A stretch of 25,742 nucleotides of DNA from a virus, in the IMG/VR virus record IMGVR_UViG_3300032516_000178, positions 1 through 25,742 of that record; one strand, given 5' to 3'. Below the pieces are notes generated by a model. It made no database searches. It worked only from the letters and a program-made list of their open reading frames with translations, and had not been told where the DNA came from. Numbering within the stretch: position 1 is the stretch's first letter; the number at the start of each line of letters is the position of its first letter. Position numbers and translations under genes: made by a program. This document shows positions 1 through 6,100 of the stretch, in pieces.

Positions 1-196
1 GCCCGTAGAAGCGCCGCTCGCGGTCGACAAGGAAGGTGCGCCCGTCGGCGAGCGCCACCCATAGGTTCGGGCCCCGCTTGACGATGCTGGCCACGCGCAG
101 GTATTCGCCGGTGGATTCACGACGCAGGAAGATGGCGCGGCGGGTGTACTTCGCCGCGCGCCGCCAGGGGACGACTTTGAAGCGGGGGCCGCTCAT
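1..196 (-). CDS. Hypothetical protein, N-terminal part (cut by window edge)
   Basis: An open frame starts at ATG 196 and runs without a stop off the left end, giving at least 65 residues. The start overlaps the stop of the upstream membrane-protein gene by ATGA, so the two are probably translationally coupled. The visible part is strongly basic, with many Arg and Lys in residues 5-40. It is followed by a short beta-rich stretch with alternating hydrophobics (around VASIVKRGPNLWVALADGRT), which could be a small SH3-like or barrel fold. I do not recognise the family, and the C-terminus is missing. Coding potential rests on the overlap and on a frame that stays open to the edge. Confidence 0.6.
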   Translation of the reverse strand, partial: MSGPRFKVVPWRRAAKYTRRAIFLRRESTGEYLRVASIVKRGPNLWVALADGRTFLVDRERRFYG

Positions 197-507
197 GCCT
201 TCGCCGCCAAGAGAGCCCCGAACATCACGCCGAGGGCGACGATGCAGAACCCGACGACGATGTTCGGCATGTGGTCGGCGAGCCAGCCGGCGCCAAGGAT
301 GAGGGCGGCGAAGGTGGTCAGGCCGAGGGTGACTGCGAGAGTGGTACGGAGGGCGCGCTCGCGAAATGAGCGTGAAGCGAAGGTGGTCGCCGTTGGACGT
401 GTGCTAGAATCGCGAACGCCTGTGCTGTGATCTGGCAAGGTCCGGCTGGGTGCTGGGGTGCGGCTCACTTTGACAGGGGGGCCGCCCCCAGCTTTTTGCT
501 GGGGCAT
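193..507 (-). CDS. Small two-span membrane protein (104 aa)
   Basis: The N-terminal half (residues 1-50) is polar, Pro/Ser/Thr/Arg-rich and probably disordered. Two hydrophobic segments follow at about residues 55-75 and 82-102, joined by a short loop with Asp-His. I chose ATG 507 because GGGAG lies six bases upstream. An in-frame ATG seven codons earlier has no ribosome site. A consensus-like promoter lies 84 bp upstream, so this gene and the overlapping partial gene to its left probably form their own short leftward unit. The shape (two spans, about 100 aa) would fit a holin, an antiholin or a superinfection-exclusion protein. No family signature is visible and the role is open. Confidence 0.65.
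   Translation of the reverse strand: MPQQKAGGGPPVKVSRTPAPSRTLPDHSTGVRDSSTRPTATTFASRSFRERALRTTLAVTLGLTTFAALILGAGWLADHMPNIVVGFCIVALGVMFGALLAAKA
486..504. other. Small hairpin inside the start of the membrane-protein gene
   Basis: CCCCAGC (486-492) and GCTGGGG (498-504) form a perfect 7-bp stem with a TTTTT loop. It lies directly after the leftward ATG 507, within the first codons of the 104-aa gene. It could hinder initiation there, or it may be chance in GC-rich DNA. On neither strand is it followed by a T-run, so I do not call it a terminator. Confidence 0.35.
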
Positions 508-590
508 ATCATCTCCCGCATGATGCATGGTCAGGACTGGCTACGTCTCTCGGTCACTCCTTCCTCGTCGCTTGCGTGCGGTCGTGTCCG

Positions 591-619
591 ACTCTATAAC
601 CGTGCCTATACTCTGTCAA
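591..619 (-). promoter_or_regulatory. Sigma70-type promoter for the leftward membrane-protein unit
   Basis: On the minus strand a perfect TTGACA (-35, 619-614) is followed after exactly 17 bases by TAGAGT (-10, 596-591, fitting TANNNT). Transcription would begin near 584 and run into the ribosome site and ATG at 507. The TGA stop of the upstream helix-turn-helix gene (618-616) is part of the -35 box, so that gene ends inside the promoter. Confidence 0.6.
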
Positions 620-828
620 GCATTCTTTTCGGTGAGCAGGTGAGCAACCCTTTTCAGCTCGCGAGCGAAAATGAAGCGCTGGCCCTGAGAACCCCGCCGT
701 TCATGCTCGATCTCATTGGCGTTGCACATGCGAATGATGGTGCTCTCGCTGGCTCGGTGGTCCACGCCCTCGTCATGCAATGCCTTCACGAACTCGCCTA
801 CGCGATATGGCTTGCGTCGCCCCGTCAT
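616..828 (-). CDS. Small helix-turn-helix DNA-binding protein (70 aa)
   Basis: The protein is short, basic and predicted helical. The stretch GEFVKALHDEGVDHRASEST followed by IIRMCNANEIEHERRG resembles the winged-helix/excisionase type of HTH, where a helix-turn-helix is followed by a wing with a conserved Arg-Arg-Gly. Near the C-terminus QRFIFARELKRV would be the last strand and helix. The start is ATG 828, with GGGAGGGG just upstream. It faces away from the lipoprotein gene at 981, so the two share a 152-bp divergent control region, and it may regulate that region or the promoter downstream. A recombination directionality factor is the main alternative. The DNA here is more AT-rich than the structural genes. 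Confidence 0.65.
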   Translation of the reverse strand: MTGRRKPYRVGEFVKALHDEGVDHRASESTIIRMCNANEIEHERRGSQGQRFIFARELKRVAHLLTEKNA

Positions 829-920
829 GCCCCTCCCGTCTTCCCATCTGCCACGGGCGCCATCACACGATACACCCGCAGTCCACGGAAAACCCTCACT
901 CTATCCGTTCCCTTGAACGC

Positions 921-949
921 TTCACTTCCCGTGTTGCAAGGACGATACT
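921..949 (+). promoter_or_regulatory. Candidate promoter for the lipoprotein gene
   Basis: TTCACT (921-926) and GATACT (944-949) are separated by 17 bases. Each matches four of six sigma70 consensus bases. The start point would fall near 956, about 25 bases before ATG 981. The match is only moderate. The support is position, in a divergent gap just upstream of a strong ribosome site. Confidence 0.35.
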
Positions 950-950
950 A

Positions 951-962
951 GCCCCTAGGGGC
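951..962. promoter_or_regulatory. Perfect 12-bp palindrome, candidate operator
   Basis: GCCCCTAGGGGC is a perfect dyad lying between the candidate -10 box and the ribosome site of the lipoprotein gene, where transcription would begin. A dimeric regulator bound here would block that start. The divergent HTH protein encoded at 616-828 is the obvious candidate, but nothing in the sequence proves the pairing. Confidence 0.35.
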
Positions 963-980
963 AACGCCAGAGGAGGGGCC

Positions 981-1523
981 ATGAAGAGCGCCATCTTGAC
1001 CGCACTCGTCACGCTCACTGTCGCTGTTGGATGCGGTACTCAGCAGGCGCAGGAGCCGACGCCGACGAACAAGCCGGCTGCGGTGACGCCGAGCGCAACG
1101 GCAGCGGTGCCCGAGCGCCACTACTTCGGCCAGTCACAGATCATCACTTCCGGGGCGACCTCCCTGAAGACGACGCCTCTGCGGATCATAGTCGCCAAGA
1201 ACCATCCGGCAGACGTCGAACCCGTCCAGGTAGGCAAGGGATGGGTCTACGCAGTCGTCACCGTGCGCTTCAAGAACGTCGGCGAGAAGTTCTACCACTC
1301 TCAGGTCGGGATGTGGTCAGAGCTCCGCTGCCAGAAGAATGCCGAGGACAACGTTACCGGGGAGTGGCTCGGAGACATGCAGGGCAACTACGGCAAGCTC
1401 GAGCTGGACCCCGGGCGGCAGATGACGTGGCGGGTCACCTTCACCGTCCGCAGGACGGCCAAGCCGGTCTCGTTCAGTTACCAAGGACCGGGTGACCACG
1501 TCGACACTTGGTATGTGAAGTGA
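981..1523 (+). CDS. Secreted lipoprotein, DUF4352-like (probable moron gene)
   Basis: This is the only convincing rightward gene. ATG 981 follows AGGAGGGG. Residues 1-17 form a lipoprotein-type signal peptide ending AVGC, with Cys18 as the likely lipidated residue (Ala at -3 is less common than Leu). A Pro/Thr-rich linker runs to about residue 45. The rest resembles the DUF4352/telokin-like immunoglobulin fold: GKGWVYAVVTVRFKNVGEKF, then an acidic loop, then DPGRQMTWRVTFTV before the last strands. Members are extracellular, cell-surface beta-sandwich lipoproteins. Its orientation opposite to the late operon, its own promoter region and its convergent hairpin suggest a moron expressed by a lysogen, for example in surface change or superinfection exclusion. 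The protein class is fairly sure; the role is inferred. Confidence 0.75.
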   Translation: MKSAILTALVTLTVAVGCGTQQAQEPTPTNKPAAVTPSATAAVPERHYFGQSQIITSGATSLKTTPLRIIVAKNHPADVEPVQVGKGWVYAVVTVRFKNVGEKFYHSQVGMWSELRCQKNAEDNVTGEWLGDMQGNYGKLELDPGRQMTWRVTFTVRRTAKPVSFSYQGPGDHVDTWYVK

Positions 1524-1548
1524 GGCGTCCCCTGTTGTAGACGCAGTA

Positions 1549-1578
1549 CGGCCCGGACCTATGCCAGCATCCGGGCCG
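1549..1578. terminator. Hairpin between convergent genes, probable bidirectional terminator
   Basis: CGGCCCGGA (1549-1557) pairs perfectly with TCCGGGCCG (1570-1578) over 9 bp with a 12-base loop. It lies in the 60-bp gap between the ends of the rightward lipoprotein gene and the leftward holin gene. There is no T-run on either side, as is common for hairpins in high-GC hosts, so efficiency cannot be judged. Confidence 0.5.
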
Positions 1579-1583
1579 CAAGC

Positions 1584-1799
1584 TCACTTGCTGCCGCTCC
1601 CTATTCCGTACTGCGTGATGAAGGGCGCCAGGTAGTTCGTCAGGAACATGCCGATGCCGGCGATTACCGCCGTGACGACGATCTTCCAATCCTCGCTGCC
1701 CATACCGAAGATGTCCCACTTGAACGTCGCCAGCGAGCCGAGAAGCGCCCACAGGGCGACGACGAGAAGGGTCCAAGCCATGCGCTTGTATCCGTCCAT
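1584..1799 (-). CDS. Holin, r1t-like, two membrane spans (71 aa)
   Basis: Two hydrophobic segments lie at about residues 8-26 and 39-59, separated by a short polar loop (KWDIFGMGSEDWK). The C-terminus is short and polar. The second span, WKIVVTAVIAGIGMFLTNYLAP, read around its core, resembles that of r1t-type phage holins, which oligomerise in the inner membrane and release endolysin at a set time. ATG 1799 is preferred over GTG 1805 because GGAGGTGATC, a near-perfect anti-16S match, directly precedes it. It is the last gene of the late operon and lies three genes after the secreted transglycosylase-like enzyme, which supports a lysis role. The holin call rests on topology and context. Confidence 0.7.
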   Translation of the reverse strand: MDGYKRMAWTLLVVALWALLGSLATFKWDIFGMGSEDWKIVVTAVIAGIGMFLTNYLAPFITQYGIGSGSK

Positions 1800-1801
1800 G
1801 A

Positions 1802-1996
1802 TCACCTCCCCCGCTCTCGCAGTTCACGCCCCACTTCTGAGGCGACGATCTGGTAGTGCTCGCGCGGGCTGCGCGAAGGCTTGACCCGGTAGCAGCCGCG
1901 CCCGCAGCGTTCGCGCACCATGGACGGGCTGAGTCCGGTGCGCGCGGCGAACTCGGCGACGGTGAGGTACCTACGCCCCCGCAGACGCCCCGTCAC
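1802..1996 (-). CDS. Helix-turn-helix protein in the lysis cassette (64 aa)
   Basis: Residues 10-32 (YLTVAEFAARTGLSPSMVRE) form a clear helix-turn-helix of the MerR/excisionase type. Cys31 and Cys35 and a basic wing (YRVKPSRSPREHY) follow, then a C-terminal helix. GTG 1996 overlaps the stop of the 30-aa membrane peptide by GTGA, with no separate ribosome site, so translation is probably coupled. The gene ends immediately before the holin ribosome site. Such proteins bind DNA as transcription factors or recombination directionality factors. Finding one between two lysis-cassette membrane genes is unusual and could mean late feedback control or a stray excisionase. The DNA-binding fold is likely; its target is unknown. 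Confidence 0.65.
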   Translation of the reverse strand: MTGRLRGRRYLTVAEFAARTGLSPSMVRERCGRGCYRVKPSRSPREHYQIVASEVGRELRERGR

Positions 1997-2085
1997 GGCG
2001 CGACAGACAGATAGAGGAACAGGATCGAGGCGACCGCGGCGACAAGAATGAAGGCCACGGCGAAGGTGTACCAGCCGTTATGCAT
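1993..2085 (-). CDS. 30-aa single-span membrane peptide
   Basis: ATG 2085 opens a 30-codon frame that is almost entirely one hydrophobic helix (residues about 4-28, rich in Val, Ala, Leu and Phe) with a polar His-Asn-Gly start and a Val-Ala-Pro end. The stop overlaps the GTG start of the HTH gene, and the start lies nine bases after the stop of the transglycosylase-like gene. It therefore fits the tight packing of the operon. Only a weak ribosome site (GAG) is visible. Placed between a lytic enzyme and a holin, it could be a holin modulator or a pinholin-like peptide. Function is inferred from place and shape only. Confidence 0.5.
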   Translation of the reverse strand: MHNGWYTFAVAFILVAAVASILFLYLSVAP

Positions 2086-2094
2086 CAGTTCATC

Positions 2095-2574
2095 TCACAC
2101 CCACGGCCAGGGCGTCCAGCCGTTGGCGTCGTGAGCCCGTTTGCCGTGAGCCAGACTTGTAGGTCCGTGGTAGGGATTCCAGCGATTAGACCACCAGTCC
2201 GGACCGAACTGGAGAAGGCCCGCGTAGTAGCCAGAGAAGGCGTTAGGGTCGCCGCCGCTTTCGGTCGAGATGACAAGCATGAGGGTGGGAAAGTCGCACC
2301 ATTGCCAGCCAACTCGCCTTGCAGACCGGACCCACCTTGCCACTGCGTTTCCGTACTGAGCGGTGTATCGCCGAGTCGCACTCTCGACATGGCGAGCCTC
2401 GCGGAGTCGCGCCTGAGCCCGGGCAACGGCGCGCTCGGCGTCGCGAACGTAGTGGTGGGCCTCGCGGACGGAGCACGCACCAGACGCCGCGCGAGCAGGG
2501 CTAGCAATGGCAGGCAGCAGAGCCCCAAGCAGAACGACCAGCGTGATAGCGAAGGTTGTTTTGCCATGACGCAC
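2095..2574 (-). CDS. Secreted lysozyme/transglycosylase-like enzyme
   Basis: The 159-aa protein begins with a Sec signal peptide: basic start, hydrophobic core at residues 8-24 and a probable cut after ASPARA at residue 29. An Ala/Arg-rich helical stretch covers about 37-75. The catalytic-looking block is LMLVISTESGGDPNAFSG, with Glu105 as candidate acid, followed by YYAGLLQF, which resembles the Gly-Leu-Met-Gln motif of SLT/Rpf-type muramidases. Cys34 and Cys93 could form a disulfide after export. GTG 2574 is chosen because AAGGAGGT precedes it by about five bases; an overlapping ATG frame gives only a shadow. It would cut cell-wall glycan from outside the membrane. It opens the lysis cassette, upstream of the holin. 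Confidence 0.7.
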   Translation of the reverse strand: MRHGKTTFAITLVVLLGALLPAIASPARAASGACSVREAHHYVRDAERAVARAQARLREARHVESATRRYTAQYGNAVARWVRSARRVGWQWCDFPTLMLVISTESGGDPNAFSGYYAGLLQFGPDWWSNRWNPYHGPTSLAHGKRAHDANGWTPWPWV

Positions 2575-2602
2575 CCGTACCTCCTTGGTGGCCTACAGAA
2601 TC

Positions 2603-2644
2603 GGGGCCGCCGGCCGGACCCGGGACGAGAGGACCGGCGGCCCC
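2603..2644. other. GC-rich hairpin 1 in the fibre-lysis gap
   Basis: GGGGCCGCCGG (2603-2613) and CCGGCGGCCCC (2634-2644) form a perfect 11-bp stem with a 20-base loop. It lies in the 213-bp gap (2575-2787) between the last adsorption gene and the secreted enzyme, about 30 bases before that enzyme's ribosome site. The gap holds no convincing gene. It may terminate or attenuate late transcription, or protect an mRNA end; no T-run follows. Confidence 0.4.
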
Positions 2645-2713
2645 AGCGGGAGATGACCGCATGTCGAGCATGGCGGCGCAGCGTGCGGGGTTCTATGAGA
2701 ACTGACTAGGGGC

Positions 2714-2753
2714 GGCCGGCGGGGCGGAGGGGAGGCGGGCGACCCCGCCGGCC
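2714..2753. terminator. GC-rich hairpin 2 after the last adsorption gene
   Basis: GGCCGGCGGGG (2714-2724) pairs perfectly with CCCCGCCGGCC (2743-2753) over 11 bp with an 18-base loop. It starts about 35 bases beyond the stop of the 110-aa gene in the direction of late transcription. This is the usual place for a terminator or partial terminator that would set lysis-gene levels. No T-run follows. Confidence 0.4.
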
Positions 2754-2787
2754 TATCGCAGGTGGGGCGCCTGCGTCTTTGCGGCGG

Positions 2788-3120
2788 CTAGGCCGCCTTG
2801 ACCGTGACCGTGCCCTTCGCTCGCAGCAGCGGAATCTCCACGCCTCCGCTAGTCTTCGTGAGCCTTGTCACGATGCGGTACTTGCCGACTGCCGTGCCGC
2901 CGAGAGCGGCGAGCTTGGCCTTGCCGTAGTGCTTGCCGTCGACGGTCGACAGCGCGGCGGTGGTGAAAGACGCGGGAGCATCGACGAACGCGCTGCCGAG
3001 CGCGACCATTGCCGCCGCCGCCGTCCAGTCGGCGGATACATAGGTGAAGCCCAGCGCCTCGCACTCGACCTCAAAGACCACGTACTCGTCGGTACCAATG
3101 GTGTAAACTGCGTCGCTCAT
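2788..3120 (-). CDS. Small beta-rich adsorption-region protein (110 aa)
   Basis: The start ATG 3120 overlaps the stop of the 1074-aa fibre gene by ATGA, so the two are coupled. The sequence alternates hydrophobic and polar residues throughout, with two likely beta-sheet halves: residues 5-35 (YTIGTDEYVVFEVE) and 70-108 (KYRIVTRLTK ... GTVTVKAA). It has no signal peptide or membrane span and suggests an immunoglobulin-like or BppU-like beta-sandwich. Small proteins of this kind often follow large fibre genes in phages, as accessory receptor-binding or fibre-capping units. I see no diagnostic motif, so the role is inferred from position and fold type. Confidence 0.55.
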   Translation of the reverse strand: MSDAVYTIGTDEYVVFEVECEALGFTYVSADWTAAAAMVALGSAFVDAPASFTTAALSTVDGKHYGKAKLAALGGTAVGKYRIVTRLTKTSGGVEIPLLRAKGTVTVKAA

Positions 3121-6100
3121 TTCTCATCCCTTCTCGTGGCGGCCTTCCAACCGCTCGGTTGCATGTCGGCCTCCCAGCCGCCTGCGCGAAGGTGGGCCGC
3201 CCACGCCTCGCCTTGCGTCTCCGCCGTCCAGCCTTCGGGCAGGATCCGCGCCTGCCAGCCGTTCGGCATGAGCGTGACCGCGAACACGAGGTTCAAGGCG
3301 ATATCGCGCGTGCCGGTGACGCTGACGCGAGAAACGGCCTCACTGATGAGCTCAAGCTCGCGCGTGACGTTGGCGTTTTTCTGCGCGGCGACGGTGACCG
3401 ACGATACGGCTTCGCTCGCGAGGGCGAGCTCCCAGACCGCGTGCGCGGCGGTGCCCGTCACCACGACCGCGGACTTCGCCTCGCTGGTCAGGTTCATCTC
3501 CAGCGTCTGGTGCGCGGCGGAGCCGGCGACGACCACGCTGCTGACGGACTCCGAGGCGAGCGCGAGCTCCCAGGTGGCGTGAACGATCGCGCCGGCGATG
3601 GTGACGTTGCTGACGGCCTCCGAGGCGAGCGCGAGTTCATGGGTGGTGCCCGACTCGGCAACGGAGCCCGCGACGGTGACGGCGCTCTTAGCCTCCGAGG
3701 CGAGGGCGAGTTCAAGGACCTGGTGTGCGACGCTGCCCGCGACGACGACCGCGCTCTTAGCCTCAGACGCCAGCGCGAGTTCCTGAGTGACGCCGCCCTC
3801 CGCAACGCTGCCGATGACCACCACGGCCGAGACAGCCTCCGAGGCGAGGGCGAGTTCCCAAACGGCGTGGCTGACGCTGCCGACCACGACGACCGCGCTC
3901 TTAGCCTCGCTGGTCAGAGCCAACTCGTGCGTGACGCCAGCCTCGGCAACCGAGCCTGTGATGACGACCGCGCTGACCGCCTCGCTGGTCAGAGCCAACT
4001 CATACGTCGTGCCGCCTATCCCCTTGATGGAGACAGCCCAGCCGATGCCCCACTCAGTCGAAGACGGCGTGACCGTGTAGGTCTTGGCTCCAGCCGAGGC
4101 TTCGCTTCCGGTAGCCGCCCCGAGGTAGATGTAGCCAGCGGAGGCGACGCCGAAGTCGAGTCGTTCGGTGAGGCCGTCCCAACTGGTGAAGCTGCGAGCC
4201 GCACTGGAGTCGATGCCGCAGAAGACGGCGACGACGCAGTCGTTTACAGACGTGGTGACGGAGATGTCGTGCGTAGCTTCGGAGCTCGTCGTGCCGCCGC
4301 CGGTCGGTGCTGTCGAATGATCGACGTGAGGCGTGCCAACGGCATCAAGCGCGCCGTGCAGGGCGACCATCGCAGCGGCCCAGTTGGTGGTGCCCGAGAG
4401 TGAAGCGCCGAAGTCGTCCGCGCTGGTGCCGTCTGCGACGCGGGTGAACAGCCAGGCGCCGTGGTTGCCGCTGACGACGGGAGCCGAACCGATAGTGCCG
4501 CCTTGACAGGTCCAGCCCGTGACGGTATTGAAGTAGCGCGAGGTCGAGTCTTGGGTCACCTCCACGATGAGGAGGTCGCCCGACGCACGCCCTGTGGCGC
4601 TGGCAGAGAGCCCCATCGGCCCGGAAGAGGGCGTATCGACCGCAGAGGTGTTGGACGTTACCCCAACGTAGGCGGCCGGGGTGCCTCCGCCGGCCTCTCC
4701 TCCAGTGACCTCGATAGCAGACTTGGCCTCGCTCGTCAGTGCCAGTTCGTGGGTAGTGCCGCCGGCCTCCGTCACGCTCCCGGCGACGACGACCGCGCTA
4801 TTGGCCTCGGACGTGAGGGCGAGTTCTAGGATCTGGTGGCTGACACTCCCCGCGACCGTGACCTCCGACTTGGCCTCACTGGCGAGGGCCAGTTCGAGCG
4901 TCTGGTGGGCGACGCTGCCGGCGACGACCACCGAGGACTTCGACTCTGAGGTGAAGGCGAGTTCATACGTGGCCGGAGCCTCGACGACCGTGCCTGCAGC
5001 GACGATCGCGCTCTTCGACTCACTCGTAAGGGCAAGCTCCCAGGTGGCATGGGTGAGCGTCCCAGCGGCGACAATGGCAGAGACGGACTCGGAGGTGAGG
5101 GCCAGCTCGAACGTCGTCCCGGTCTGGACGATGAGGATGACAATGCGCGTGTCGGAGAGCGTGACGGTGCCGGTGGTCGCGGGCTTGTAGCCAGCCACGC
5201 GGTTGCCGTCAGTAGGTGCCGTCCAGCTACCAGCACTCCTGACCAGCCCGCGTGTCGCAGCGAAGTTGGCGACCGAACTGCTGCTGATGGAAGACGAGGC
5301 AGCAGCCGTGTCTGAGGCACCTACATCACCGACGCCGACGCTCGTCTCGTTGGTGGCGTCGAGGCCGGTGGACTCGGTGTAGTAACTGGCCCCATCGTAG
5401 TGGCTACTGTTTAGCTGGATGCGCTGGTAGCCGCTGGTGTGTGAACCGGTGCCCGAGTCGGCGTGCCTGACCCGTGCGTGGATGGCGAACTTCGACAATC
5501 CGGCGGCGTTGGAGAGCTTGACCATCACGCAGATGCCGCCGAGGAACTGTTTGCGGGATGACGTAGCACCACCCTTGATGACACCGTTGTAGGTGTTCCC
5601 GTCGGTGAGGTTGGCCTTCACATCTCCGGTCTGGAGCAGGGTAAGATTGGCCGTCGCCACCGTGCTCGTTTCTGCCCCGGTGAGCGCCGTACCTCCCGTC
5701 CCGGCAGCGGTGAAGGTTTCCAACGTGGAGTAGGCGGTGTAGCTGGCGTTCTGCGCCATCGCCAAGTAGTTGATAACCACCGCCGAGATATCGGCCCATT
5801 CGGCGGCGACGTACTTCCAGCCCGCATAGAACCTTGGCGTGCCTTCGGCATAGGTGGCGGTGTACTTGGAGTCGATGAGATCGACAGTGGCGTTGTCGGC
5901 CAGCGTCGCGGAGAAGCCACCCGAGAGCATGGGGATGTAACTGACGGCCTTGGTCGGGTTGGTGATCTCCACCTTGACGCTGCCTGAGTAGACGAGCAAC
6001 GTCGCTGCCGTCCCGGCGCTGGTCCTGATGAAGTAGTAACCGAGTCCGTTATAAGGCGTGAACGTGCCCCGGTAGGTCGTGCGCGTCTGGCTGTTGGCGG

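Noticed and set aside
427-951. Rightward 174-codon open frame across the HTH gene
   Set aside because: It has no ribosome site and no motif. The leftward 70-aa frame has a strong ribosome site and an HTH pattern.
1031-1495. Second rightward frame (154 codons) inside the lipoprotein gene
   Set aside because: It is Arg/Gly/Asp-rich, out of frame with a gene that has a signal peptide and ribosome site, and lacks its own ribosome site.
2085-2567. Leftward 160-codon frame overlapping the secreted enzyme, starting ATG 2567
   Set aside because: The GTG 2574 frame has better ribosome-site spacing, a signal peptide and a catalytic block. This frame has only shuffled Arg/Pro/Ser sequence.
3159-4403. 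Long rightward open frame (414 codons) opposite the fibre gene
   Set aside because: It is the antisense shadow of the repeat-rich fibre gene. It mirrors the repeats, has no ribosome site and shows no recognisable protein pattern.
3309-5108. CRISPR array or non-coding satellite in the repeat region
   Set aside because: Repeats are in one coding frame, vary mainly in a protein-like way and have no unique spacers between identical repeats.
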